DNA of 20,969 bases. Source: Bacteroidales bacterium. Lineage in GTDB: Bacteria > Bacteroidota > Bacteroidia > Bacteroidales > P3. The translations under genes were made by a program, and so were the position numbers. Position 1 is the first letter of the stretch, and every line of letters begins with the position of its first letter. Under the pieces are notes generated by a model that saw nothing but the letters and a program-made list of their open reading frames with translations, did no database searches and had not been told where the DNA came from. Below, piece by piece: positions 1-8,092 of this stretch. The stretch is taken from NCBI GenBank assembly GCA_900771365.1, contig CAAGNU010000351.1, positions 1 to 20,969 on the forward strand, given 5' to 3'.

Positions 1-273
1 CAAACGATACAAACATGGTCAGCCTGGTCAACTCTGTTGCGTTTGTTGGTTGAATTCAGCATTCATTACTCATTATTCGAAATGTTAAATTTTTTCCACC
101 CCTCCAGCTCCATTTTTTAACATTTCCAAAAAATGAGTGGGTTTGACGTGAGTCTGATGTGAGTCTGATGTGAGTCTGATGTGGGTTTGGTCCAAATGTT
201 AATTCAAATGTTAAAAAATACGCCCACCCTCTCAGCCCTCAATTCTCCATCAAGCACTTCTTTTTCGCATTAT
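1..273. other. Non-coding A+T-rich region upstream of the sugar mutase gene
   Basis: I see no credible gene here. The first 50 bases could be the tail of a gene from outside the window, but no reading frame is convincing. The stretch holds four copies of the 8-mer AATGTTAA or its complement (81-88, 117-124, 195-202, 207-214) and an 11-bp tandem repeat (137-191, listed separately). A short open frame at 181-393 runs through the promoter and repeat and has no recognisable protein content, so I do not call it. Confidence 0.6.
137..191. repeat. Tandem repeat, five 11-bp units
   Basis: Three identical copies of GTGAGTCTGAT lie head to tail at 148-158, 159-169 and 170-180. They are flanked by two diverged units of the same length, GTGGGTTTGAC (137-147) and GTGGGTTTGGT (181-191). 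The array lies about 85 bp upstream of the -33 element of the mutase promoter. The period is close to one helical turn, so each copy would face the same side of the DNA. Whether it binds a protein or is a slippage product cannot be told from one genome. Confidence 0.8.
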
Positions 274-306
274 TTTGCTCTATATCGAAAAAAATGCGTA
301 TCTTTG
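274..306 (+). promoter_or_regulatory. Bacteroides-type promoter for the sugar mutase gene
   Basis: A -33 element TTTG (274-277) is separated by 21 bp from a -7 element TATCTTTG (299-306), which fits the TAnnTTTG consensus of the primary sigma factor in Bacteroidota. Transcription would start near 312 and leave a leader of about 180 nt before the start codon at 494. That leader contains a hairpin (426-445) and a longer inverted repeat. Confidence 0.75.
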
Positions 307-383
307 CAGGCGATTACTAACGCCTTTATGGCGTATAGGATTAAGTATCATATTGAAAATAAGAGGATTTGTTTTGTCCAGAG

Positions 384-460
384 TAATGAATAATTGATAG
401 TAAATAATGGGTAGAGGCGCATCGCGCTGCCTTGCTACAGGCAGCAGTCGCTATTCATTA
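384..460. repeat. Inverted repeat enclosing a GC-rich hairpin in the mutase leader
   Basis: Nine-base arms TAATGAATA (384-392) and TATTCATTA (452-460) are perfect complements. They enclose a second hairpin, GCTGCC (426-431) with GGCAGC (440-445), separated by an 8-nt loop. No U-run follows, so it is not an ordinary intrinsic terminator. It may be a leader structure or a small dispersed intergenic repeat. Confidence 0.5.
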
Positions 461-493
461 TGCTATATTCACCAACTATAAATATATAACGCT

Positions 494-2245
494 ATGATAG
501 ATATTGAAAATCTGAACATCGATGCTTCGGCCAAAGCTAATGTCAAGACTTGGCTCAACGGCTCATACGACGAAGAAACCAAGCAGGCTATCCGCGACAT
601 GATGGCCAATCCCGACGAGTTGAACGAGAGTTTTTACAGGAACCTTGAGTTCGGCACGGGGGGACTTCGCGGCATCATGGGCGTGGGCACCAACAGAATG
701 AACAAATACACCGTGGCTATGGCCACCCAGGGCCTCGCCAACTACGTGAAGAAGTGCTTCCCCAACGCCAGCCCCATCAAGGCCGCCATCAGCCACGACA
801 GCCGCAACCACAGCCGCGAGTTTGCCGAGATCACGGCCCATGTGCTTGCCGCTAACGGCTTCAAGGTCTATCTCTTCGAGGCCCTGCGTCCCACGCCGGA
901 GCTCTCCTTCGCCGTGCGCCATTTCGGCTGCCAGACGGGCGTGATGCTCACAGCCAGCCACAACCCCAAGGAGTATAACGGCTACAAGGCCTACTGGGAC
1001 GACGGCTGCCAGCTGGTGGCTCCGCACGACACCAATGTGATTGACGAGGTGCTCAAGATCCAGAAGCTTGAGGATGTGAAGATGACCGGCCACGAGGAGA
1101 ATATCGAAATCGTGTGCGAGGATGTGGATGCCGCCTTCCTCAAGCATGTGGAGCAGAACTCGCTCCACCCCGAGCTCATCAAGAAGCATCACGATATCAA
1201 GATTGTCTATACCCCCCTCCACGGAACGGGCATCACGATGATACCCCGCGCCCTTGAGATGCTGGGCTTCACCAACGTGAACATCGTGAAGGAGCAGGCC
1301 ACCCCCGACGGCAACTTCCCCACTACGCCGTCTCCCAACCCCGAGGAGCACGCAGCCATGAAGATGTCGGTTGAGCTGGCACAGAAGATTGATGCCGACA
1401 TCGTCTTCGCATCCGACCCCGACGCAGACCGCGTGGGCGTGGCTGTGAAGCGTCCCGACGGCGAATGGATGCTTCTCAACGGCAACCAGACCCTCTCCGT
1501 CATTATCTACTACCTCATGAAGGAGTGGAAAGAGACTGGCCGCCTCACGGGCAAGGAGTTTATCGTCAAGACTATCGTTACCAGCGAGCTCCCCGGCGAT
1601 ATTGCCAAGAAGGTGGGCGTGAAGGTCTATGATGTGCTCACGGGCTTCAAGTTTATCGGCGACAAGATTCGCGAGCTGGAAGGCAAGGAGCTCTTCATCG
1701 GAGGCGGCGAGGAGAGCTATGGCTATATGATTGGCGACTTTGTGCGCGACAAGGATGCTATCTCCTCATGCTCCATGATTGCCGAGATAGCAGCCTGGGC
1801 TGCCGAGCAGGGCAAGACCTTCTTCGATGTACTGGTGGATATCTACAAGGAGTACGGCTTCTACAAAGAAGGCCTCGTCAGCGTGGTGCGCAAGGGCAAG
1901 AGCGGCGCCGAGGAGATACAGGAGATGATGAAGCAGTACCGCGAGAACCCGCCCGCAGAGATTGACGGCGAGAAGGTTGTCTGCATCAAAGACTACAAGC
2001 TCCACGAGAGCCGCAACCTCCTCACAGGTGAGAAAGAAATCCTCGACCTCCCCACGAGCAACGTCCTCCAGTTCTTCACAGACAAGGGCAACAAAGTAAC
2101 GGTGCGCCCAAGCGGCACAGAGCCTAAGATTAAGTTCTACTTTGGCGTGAAGGGCGAACTCTGCTGCAAAGAATGCTTTGACAAGGCAAATACCGCTCTT
2201 GATGCCAAGATTGAGGCCATCAAGAAGAGCATGAACCTTTGCTAA
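494..2245 (+). CDS. Phosphoglucomutase / phosphomannomutase family phospho-sugar mutase
   Basis: This cytosolic enzyme interconverts hexose 1- and 6-phosphates through a phosphoserine enzyme. It feeds glycogen, nucleotide-sugar and surface-polysaccharide synthesis. At 583 residues it has the length of the PGM2-like branch of the alpha-D-phosphohexomutases. All four signature loops are present: the phosphoserine loop TASHNPKEYNG with Ser155, the metal loop DPDADR at 308-313, the sugar-specificity loop GGGEES at 403-408, and the phosphate-binding loop RPSGTEPK at 538-545. The start codon follows a long leader with its own promoter, and there is no Shine-Dalgarno sequence. A strong terminator follows, so the gene appears monocistronic. 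The G+C-rich third positions suggest a well-expressed core gene. The family is certain. Glucose versus mannose preference cannot be settled from motifs, so I give no symbol. Confidence 0.96.
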   Translation: MIDIENLNIDASAKANVKTWLNGSYDEETKQAIRDMMANPDELNESFYRNLEFGTGGLRGIMGVGTNRMNKYTVAMATQGLANYVKKCFPNASPIKAAISHDSRNHSREFAEITAHVLAANGFKVYLFEALRPTPELSFAVRHFGCQTGVMLTASHNPKEYNGYKAYWDDGCQLVAPHDTNVIDEVLKIQKLEDVKMTGHEENIEIVCEDVDAAFLKHVEQNSLHPELIKKHHDIKIVYTPLHGTGITMIPRALEMLGFTNVNIVKEQATPDGNFPTTPSPNPEEHAAMKMSVELAQKIDADIVFASDPDADRVGVAVKRPDGEWMLLNGNQTLSVIIYYLMKEWKETGRLTGKEFIVKTIVTSELPGDIAKKVGVKVYDVLTGFKFIGDKIRELEGKELFIGGGEESYGYMIGDFVRDKDAISSCSMIAEIAAWAAEQGKTFFDVLVDIYKEYGFYKEGLVSVVRKGKSGAEEIQEMMKQYRENPPAEIDGEKVVCIKDYKLHESRNLLTGEKEILDLPTSNVLQFFTDKGNKVTVRPSGTEPKIKFYFGVKGELCCKECFDKANTALDAKIEAIKKSMNLC

Positions 2246-2276
2246 CCAGCCAACACTGGAGCAATTATCGAATAAG

Positions 2277-2319
2277 AATATTATCCCAAACGCACAGTTT
2301 GTTTGGGATAATATTTTTA
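2277..2319 (+). terminator. Strong intrinsic terminator after the sugar mutase gene
   Basis: A perfect 15-bp stem pairs AATATTATCCCAAAC (2277-2291) with its complement (2301-2315) around a 9-nt loop, and TTTTAT follows. It lies 32 bp after the mutase stop codon and 67 bp before the next gene. Confidence 0.9.
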
Positions 2320-2385
2320 TAATGCAGCTGCCTCTTTAGAAGTTTCACGGATGGAGAAAATATAACAAAGAAAAATCTATAACAG

Positions 2386-3345
2386 ATGAAGAAAGGTGTT
2401 GCGCTAATATTGTGGCTGACGGGCAGCGTTGCCTGTTGGTGCCAGAGTGAGCGGTGGACGCTGGCCTTTTGGAATGTTGAGAACTTCTTTGATACGAAAC
2501 ATGATACGCTGAAGGAGGATTTCGCTTTCACGCCAGAGGGAGACAATCATTGGACGAAGTCGCGTTATGAAGACAAAAGGGATAAGATCTATAAGATGAT
2601 AGCGGCGATGAGGTATCCAGATGTGGTGGGACTTTCGGAAGTGGAGAATGACTATGTGCTGCGTGACCTGTGCCGTTATACTCCGCTGAGACGCTATCAT
2701 TATGAGTTTGTGCACTATGAGTCGCCAGACCGCCGAGGCTCTGATTGTGCTCTCATATACCGTAAGCATCGTCTCAAAGTTTTGGAGTCAAGGGCAATAT
2801 GCGTGTCGGACTCCTCAAAAGGCTTTCAGACACGTGATATCTTGCTGGTTGGCGGTGTGCTGTTGCAGGGGCTCAGACGCGATAGTTGCTATATTTTGGT
2901 CAATCATTGGCCCTCGAAGTTGGGTGGTGCTGTTGCAGAGAGACGCAGAGTAGAGATTGCCCAAAAGTTGCGGTTCCTGTTGGATAGTCTTTGGGTGGCG
3001 CATCCCTCGGCTTTGGTGTTAGCGATGGGCGATTTCAATTCGGACCCGTATGAGAGCCCGATGGATAACATGGGATTTGGTAAGGACGGTAGGAATGCGG
3101 AAGGATTTATTAACTTGATGTATGGACTGAAAAGGGGAGGAGGAAGCTATAAGTACAAGGATTCATGGTCATATATTGACCAGGTTATTGCTAATCGGGA
3201 CCTGAAGGTTGAGGCATTCTCGCCAGATTTCATCTTGCTGGATGATGAGCGCAATATGGGCAAGAAGGTTTTTAGAACCTATGTGGGAATGCGGTATCTG
3301 GGCGGATTTAGCGATCATCTTCCCTTAATCATAGAGGTGCCGTAA
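2386..3345 (+). CDS. Exported endonuclease/exonuclease/phosphatase-fold protein
   Basis: The 319-residue protein begins with a signal peptide (charged MKK, hydrophobic stretch to about residue 18, probable cleavage after WCQ), so it should act in the periplasm or outside the cell. The remainder is an endonuclease/exonuclease/phosphatase (DNase I-like) domain with its usual catalytic landmarks in order: WNVENFF with Asn30, LSEVEN with Glu85, LVNHWPSK with His174, MGDFNSDP with Asp216 and Asn218, and FSDHLPL with Asp310-His311. The family cleaves phosphodiester bonds in nucleic acids or phospholipid headgroups; the substrate here is not shown by the sequence. Its stop codon overlaps the next start by one base (TAATG), so the two proteins are probably made together. 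I found no exact promoter in the 66 bp after the upstream terminator. Codon use is more A+T-rich than in the mutase gene. Confidence 0.88.
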   Translation: MKKGVALILWLTGSVACWCQSERWTLAFWNVENFFDTKHDTLKEDFAFTPEGDNHWTKSRYEDKRDKIYKMIAAMRYPDVVGLSEVENDYVLRDLCRYTPLRRYHYEFVHYESPDRRGSDCALIYRKHRLKVLESRAICVSDSSKGFQTRDILLVGGVLLQGLRRDSCYILVNHWPSKLGGAVAERRRVEIAQKLRFLLDSLWVAHPSALVLAMGDFNSDPYESPMDNMGFGKDGRNAEGFINLMYGLKRGGGSYKYKDSWSYIDQVIANRDLKVEAFSPDFILLDDERNMGKKVFRTYVGMRYLGGFSDHLPLIIEVP

Positions 3346-5435
3346 TGCGTAGGATTATATTGATACTGTGTTGTTTGCTGCTTCCCATCATAGGGCAGGC
3401 TCAGTTGTCTATGTCTCGTTCATGGAGAGATTATCTGGAGATGCTGTCTGAGGAAGGAGAGGATGGGGTGGCTGAGGATTTGATGGACCTTTATGATGCT
3501 TTTTCGGACAATCCGGTTAATCTGAATGACACAGTACACATTTTGCAGGAGTTCCCTTTTATAAATGATATTCAGCGTGCTTTTCTGCGCAGCTATCAGA
3601 TGCTCTATGGCGAATTGATGAGTGTGGAGGAACTTTATTCAATCAACGGATTTGACAGCGTTACAGTGGAGTTGCTGCGTCCTTTGACGCGTTGTGGGCA
3701 TCATGATACATGGACTCCGCTGAGGCTATCAGATGTGCTGAAGTATGGGCGTAGCAATTGGGTAACGGGGGTGGGCGGAACAGTTGAGAAGGCTCGCGGT
3801 TATCGCGAGGATATTTATGAGGGAGATAATCTGAGGCTGATGTGGCGCTACACGTTTAAATATAAGGACCGTGTACAATTGCAGCTCTCGGGTGATAAAG
3901 ACCCTGGCGAGGCATTCTTTCGCGGATCACAACGTCAGGGATTCGACTTCTACGGCTATAGTTTGATGCTGAATGATGTCGGTAGGAATGCCTATAGCAG
4001 CGTGTATCTAAAGCGTGTGATAGTAGGCCAGTATCACGCTCAGTTCGGGCAGGGGCTGACTGCGTGGTCGGGTTTCGGCTATCGGATGTCTATGGGCACG
4101 GGGATTAACCGCTATGCTCCCGGAATCCGGCCCAATGGGGTTTTTACTGAATATGGCTATCTGCAAGGTGTCGCAGCTGAGGTATCGCTGTTTCAGAAAT
4201 GGAGTATGACGTTGTTTGGCTCATACGTCAACCGAGACGCTACTTTGCCTCGTAATGCTGACAAGGATAGTACGATTGATTGGGTGCAGAGCATTTATGG
4301 CTCTGGCTATCATCGGACACAGACTGAGATTAAGAAGCAGAGCCAGTTAGAGGAGACTCTTTTGGGTGCTCATTTGGGCTTTACTTCGGAACATTGGAAG
4401 CTTGGGGTAACAGCCATGGGCACGTTTTTGGGCAAAGAGATTATCCCAGCCACATACATCTATAACGACAATGTTTTTAAAGGCGACCGCAATTTCAACA
4501 TGGGTCTGGATGCTGTATATCGCCGAGGTCGGCTGCTTTTGTTTGGGGAAGCTGCAATCTGTTCAAATCATGCTTTTGACAGTATAGCGCTAAACGTCAG
4601 CCCGGCTGCTGTTGTAGGGGGTGAGTTTGTATTCAATAATGACCATCGTATGAGTGCTCAGGTGCATTACTATTCGCCGACGTACCACAACCTTCATGCT
4701 TGTGCGATAGGGCAGGGCAGTAATCCGCAGAATGAGGCGGGTGCGGGTTTGTATTATCAAGGGCAGCTGCCTGGGCGTGTAATGGTTTCGGCACTTGCGG
4801 AATGCGCCTATTATCCGCATGAGAAATACTTAGTGTACGCACCCAGCTATGGGAAAGGTGCTAATGTGGTGCTCTCTCGTCCGATAGGGGGCGGCAAAGA
4901 TTTATTGTTGAGTGTGCGTTATCGTTACAAGGACAAGGGACGTAATATCACGCCTTCGAGGATGGAGAATGGGCAGTATCTTATCGAACAGACATATCGC
5001 CATCAAATACAGACAGACATAGAGTATAATTCAGGGCCGTGGAGATTGGTTACGCGTTTGGGCTGGGCTCATTATCATGGCGATGTTACTGAGGCGGTAA
5101 GCGGTTTACTGTTGTACCAGGATGTGCAATTTCGGCCTCATCGGTTGCCGATTATGGTAGCGGCGAGGGTTGCTCTTTTTGACGTAGATGATTATGAAGC
5201 ACGTCTTTATGCTGTGGAGAGCGACTTTGTGTATCAATATAATAGCGCGATTTACCAGAATGAGGGATGCCGTTTTTATCTGTTGATGAAGTACGACATA
5301 AACGAGTCTTGGAACATAGGGGTAAAATACGCTATTACTAGTTATGCGGATAAAGATGAGTTTGGTTCAGGATATGATTTAATAGATGCCAATCATCGGC
5401 AGCAATGGAAGGTTCAGCTGCGGTTGAAGTGGTAG
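3345..5435 (+). CDS. Outer-membrane beta-barrel protein with N-terminal helix-hairpin-helix motifs
   Basis: This 696-residue protein has a signal peptide (MRRIILILCC... cut near GQAQ, residue 20). Two helix-hairpin-helix-like segments follow: residues 57-84 (NLNDT...LQEFPFINDIQ) and 92-115 (SVEELYSINGFDSVTVELL). Such ComEA-like motifs usually contact DNA without sequence specificity. From about residue 135 to the end the sequence alternates hydrophobic and polar residues, is rich in Tyr, Trp and Gly, and ends in a strand closing on Trp (WKVQLRLKW). This is typical of a Gram-negative outer-membrane barrel. It overlaps the exported nuclease gene by one base. Taken together this hints at DNA handling at the cell surface, but that is inference. 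The helix-hairpin-helix fold could also serve in protein contacts. Only 20 bp separate its stop from the stop of the convergent rnc gene. Confidence 0.75.
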   Translation: MRRIILILCCLLLPIIGQAQLSMSRSWRDYLEMLSEEGEDGVAEDLMDLYDAFSDNPVNLNDTVHILQEFPFINDIQRAFLRSYQMLYGELMSVEELYSINGFDSVTVELLRPLTRCGHHDTWTPLRLSDVLKYGRSNWVTGVGGTVEKARGYREDIYEGDNLRLMWRYTFKYKDRVQLQLSGDKDPGEAFFRGSQRQGFDFYGYSLMLNDVGRNAYSSVYLKRVIVGQYHAQFGQGLTAWSGFGYRMSMGTGINRYAPGIRPNGVFTEYGYLQGVAAEVSLFQKWSMTLFGSYVNRDATLPRNADKDSTIDWVQSIYGSGYHRTQTEIKKQSQLEETLLGAHLGFTSEHWKLGVTAMGTFLGKEIIPATYIYNDNVFKGDRNFNMGLDAVYRRGRLLLFGEAAICSNHAFDSIALNVSPAAVVGGEFVFNNDHRMSAQVHYYSPTYHNLHACAIGQGSNPQNEAGAGLYYQGQLPGRVMVSALAECAYYPHEKYLVYAPSYGKGANVVLSRPIGGGKDLLLSVRYRYKDKGRNITPSRMENGQYLIEQTYRHQIQTDIEYNSGPWRLVTRLGWAHYHGDVTEAVSGLLLYQDVQFRPHRLPIMVAARVALFDVDDYEARLYAVESDFVYQYNSAIYQNEGCRFYLLMKYDINESWNIGVKYAITSYADKDEFGSGYDLIDANHRQQWKVQLRLKW

Positions 5436-5455
5436 AAAGTCGGTGTTGCAAATGA

Positions 5456-6205
5456 TTAGTGTTCGTCGGCATGAGGCGGGATGATGCCTTGCTCCTGAAG
5501 GTGCTTGTAGGTCTTTTCCGCGGAAAGCTGTTCTGCAGCCTTGATGGAATATTCGATAGCGTGTTCTGCGGGCTCGCCGTCGATTTTCACGCGCACATCG
5601 TACTGCCTGCGGCTCTCCTTCCCCTGATAGGTAACCTTCTCCACTTCGAAACTAATCTTTTTGTGGTTCTTCTGGCCCCAGTCGATGAGCTTGCTCTTGA
5701 AGTTCCATTCAGTGTGAGCCATAGCGTCCACATCGAGATAGGTGGACATAATTTTCTTGATGATAACGCGTCGTGTGAAGCGGTAGCCTTTTTCAAGGTA
5801 GATGGCCCCCACAAGAGCTTCGAAAGCGTCTCCGTCAATACTCTTGAACACCCCTTGTGACTCTCGATTGTACTGGATTAGCTGGGAGAGGCCGATTTTC
5901 TGAGCCAGCTTGTTGAGGTTGGCACGGCTGACGAGCTTCGAGCGCATTTCGGTGAGGAATCCTTCTCCTTGGTAGGGATATTTCTTGTATAAAAATTCGG
6001 CTACTACGGAGCTTAGGACTGCATCGCCGAGGTATTCGAGCCGTTCGTTGTTGACGCGCCATCCCTGCCCCATCTCAACAGATTTGGACTTGTGGATGAA
6101 AGCAATCTGGTACAAACTTGTGTTATGCGGGGTGAACCCCAGCACATTCTTGAAGAATAAATAAAATTCCTTGTGTTCTCCTTTATAACGACACAGATTC
6201 ATCAT
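5456..6205 (-). CDS. rnc: Ribonuclease III
   Basis: This double-strand-specific endoribonuclease processes rRNA precursors and structured mRNAs. At 249 residues it carries an N-terminal RNase III domain with the signature NERLEYLGDAVL (53-64; Glu54, Glu57, Asp61). The second acidic pair is in GDAFEALVGA (Asp126, Glu129). The acidic residues keep the spacing seen in the E. coli enzyme (7 and 3 residues). A double-stranded RNA-binding domain follows from about residue 168 (NFKSKLIDWGQ) to 240. ATGATG gives two possible adjacent starts, and the first is used here. It starts 3 bp after the fabF stop and is probably cotranscribed with acpP and fabF, a common arrangement in Bacteroidota. Confidence 0.96.
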   Translation of the reverse strand: MMNLCRYKGEHKEFYLFFKNVLGFTPHNTSLYQIAFIHKSKSVEMGQGWRVNNERLEYLGDAVLSSVVAEFLYKKYPYQGEGFLTEMRSKLVSRANLNKLAQKIGLSQLIQYNRESQGVFKSIDGDAFEALVGAIYLEKGYRFTRRVIIKKIMSTYLDVDAMAHTEWNFKSKLIDWGQKNHKKISFEVEKVTYQGKESRRQYDVRVKIDGEPAEHAIEYSIKAAEQLSAEKTYKHLQEQGIIPPHADEH

Positions 6206-6208
6206 TGG

Positions 6209-7453
6209 CTAATATTTGCGGAAAGCGAGGCTTGCATTATGTCCGCCAAAACCGAACGTGTTGCTGAGGGCGAAATCCACTCGACACTGCGTGGGGTGAT
6301 TGAAGGAGAAGTTGAGGGGGGCGATGTCGGCATCGTCTGTGAAGTGATTGATAGTGGGAGGCACTATATCATTTTTCACGGCCAAGATGGTAGCGATTGC
6401 CTCAATGGCGCCCGCAGCTCCGAGGAGGTGCCCCGTCATGGATTTTGTAGAGTTTAGAACAATATTGTCGGCATGACTGCCGAAGAGAGCCACCACGGCT
6501 TTGGGTTCGGAGATATCCCCCACCGGGGTGGAGGTTCCGTGAGTGTTGATGTGGTCGACATCTGAGGGCTGCATTTCGGAGTCCTCGATGGCGAGGCGCA
6601 TGGCATTCATGGCGCCGAGGCCTTCTGGGTGTGAGGCGGCGATATGGTAAGCATCGGCCGATAAGCCACAGCCGGTGAGCTCAGCATAAATTTTTGCCCC
6701 ACGTGCACGAGCATGTTCAAGCTCCTCTAAGATGAGTATGCCGGAACCTTCCCCGAGGACAAAGCCGTCGCGATCCTTATCGAATGGGCGTGAGGCTGTC
6801 TGGGGGTCGTCGTTGCGCGTAGAGAGAGCCTGCATGGATGAGAATCCACCGATGCTGGCAGGGATGATGGCGGCTTCGCTACCGCCAGTCACCATAATAT
6901 CGGCTTTGCCGAGGCGGAGCAACATAAAGGCATCGTTGATGGCCATGGCCGATGAGGCACACGCCGCCGATGCCGCGTAGTTTGGGCCGCGGAAGCCATA
7001 TTTGATAGAAATCTGTCCGGCACAAATGTCGCCAATAGTCTTGGTGACAAAGAAGGGGCTGAAGCGTGGTATAAAATTGCCTTCAGCGTAGGACAGAATC
7101 TCATTTTGGAATGTTTCGCAGCCGCCCATGCCTGTGCCAACAATCACACCTACGCGGTCAAGATTGACCTTTTCGAGGTCAAGGCCTGCGTCGTGTATAG
7201 CCTCGTCTGCTGCCACGAGCCCGTATTGGGAATAAGGGTCGAGTTTGCGGCGCTCTTTGCGGTCGAAGAACTCATCACCGTTAAAGCCTTTCAACTCCGC
7301 GGCTATGCGGCATTTAAAATTGGTGGCATCAAAATGGGTAATCACACCCGCCCCACTTACTCCTTTTAGAAGTGCGTCCCAAAAAGCGGGAACACTGTTT
7401 CCAATAGGGGTAAGTGAGCCGAGACCTGTGACTACAACGCGTTTCAGATTCAT
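6209..7453 (-). CDS. fabF: 3-oxoacyl-[acyl-carrier-protein] synthase II
   Basis: This condensing enzyme of type II fatty-acid synthesis extends acyl-ACP by two carbons using malonyl-ACP. The 414 residues match the family length. The thiolase-fold active site is complete: nucleophile Cys165 in AACASSAM, His305 in INTHGTSTP, Lys337 and His342 in NSTKSMTGHLLGAAGA, and the late glycine-rich loop NTFGFGGHN near 399-406. The start MNLKRVVVTG is typical. The gene lies 101 bp downstream of acpP, whose product is its substrate carrier, and 3 bp upstream of rnc. Confidence 0.97.
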   Translation of the reverse strand: MNLKRVVVTGLGSLTPIGNSVPAFWDALLKGVSGAGVITHFDATNFKCRIAAELKGFNGDEFFDRKERRKLDPYSQYGLVAADEAIHDAGLDLEKVNLDRVGVIVGTGMGGCETFQNEILSYAEGNFIPRFSPFFVTKTIGDICAGQISIKYGFRGPNYAASAACASSAMAINDAFMLLRLGKADIMVTGGSEAAIIPASIGGFSSMQALSTRNDDPQTASRPFDKDRDGFVLGEGSGILILEELEHARARGAKIYAELTGCGLSADAYHIAASHPEGLGAMNAMRLAIEDSEMQPSDVDHINTHGTSTPVGDISEPKAVVALFGSHADNIVLNSTKSMTGHLLGAAGAIEAIATILAVKNDIVPPTINHFTDDADIAPLNFSFNHPTQCRVDFALSNTFGFGGHNASLAFRKY

Positions 7454-7554
7454 GGGCTGAAGCGAGATTTTCCGTTTTTTTTGACAAGACTGCGGTCAAA
7501 TGAGGAGTGCGGTACACTATGTACGCAAACCCCTTGTACCCGAAGGCAGCCTAC

Positions 7555-7791
7555 TTATTTCTGTGCGTTTTCGATGAAAGCGACTGCATCACCAACAGTA
7601 GCGATTTTTTCAGCAGCCTCATCGGGAATCTGGATGTCAAATTCCTTTTCGAGTTCCATAATCAACTCTACAGTGTCCAAAGAGTCGGCGCCGAGATCGT
7701 TAGTGAAACTGGCTTCCATAGTAACTTCTTTTTCATCAACACCAAGCTTATCAACAATAATAGCTTGAACTTTCGTAGCAATTTCAGACAT
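7555..7791 (-). CDS. acpP: Acyl carrier protein
   Basis: This small acidic four-helix carrier (78 residues) holds growing acyl chains on a 4'-phosphopantetheine arm. The attachment site is Ser37 in the conserved sequence GADSLDTVEL. The acidic helix after it (ELIMELEKEFDIQIPDE) is the usual docking surface for partners such as the neighbouring FabF. Length and sequence are those of the primary fatty-acid ACP. It is the first gene of the acpP-fabF-rnc cluster. The upstream region is A+T-rich. A near-consensus -7 element, TTTCTTTG, lies on the minus strand at 7831-7824, without a clear -33 partner. Confidence 0.97.
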   Translation of the reverse strand: MSEIATKVQAIIVDKLGVDEKEVTMEASFTNDLGADSLDTVELIMELEKEFDIQIPDEAAEKIATVGDAVAFIENAQK

Positions 7792-8092
7792 GTTTATTTT
7801 AATTTTTTGAGTTTAACAAGGTGCAAAGAAACGAAAAAAAACTCATATAACCATAACTTTTTGTGATTTTCTTTTTTTATGTTTTTGTTAAATTGGTGAT
7901 ATACATTAAAATAAGCAAATAAAAAGTTTGAAAATATAACATTTCATCTCGTCAAAAAAGCCTGTTTTTTCTGCATTTTTGACCCTCCACTTTGTTAAAT
8001 TGACATATTTTTCGCCCTCTCAAAAGTTAAATTTCGTGGAAATACAACAATTATAGACTTTTAGCGTTATTCTACTATAAAATTTGACAACA
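7792..8092. other. Divergent A+T-rich intergenic region between acpP and purN
   Basis: About 300 bp hold no gene and must contain promoters for acpP (minus) and purN (plus). I found no exact TTTG/TAnnTTTG pair on either strand; the best is TTTCTTTG at 7831-7824 for acpP. The 12-mer TTTGTTAAATTG occurs twice in the same orientation, at 7884-7895 and 7991-8002. No hairpin or small coding frame stands out. Confidence 0.5.

Noticed and set aside
181..393. A 70-codon plus-strand frame upstream of the sugar mutase
   Set aside because: It runs through the predicted promoter, starts inside a tandem repeat unit, and its sequence is not protein-like.
563..1351. A 262-codon open frame on the minus strand inside the sugar mutase gene
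   Set aside because: It lies fully antisense to a gene with all family motifs. G+C-rich third positions create long antisense frames, and its translation is low-complexity Val/Gly/His/Leu without any known motif.
7884..8002. Two copies of TTTGTTAAATTG between acpP and purN as a possible operator
   Set aside because: The 12-mer is A+T-rich in an A+T-rich region and only two copies occur; this is weak without conservation.
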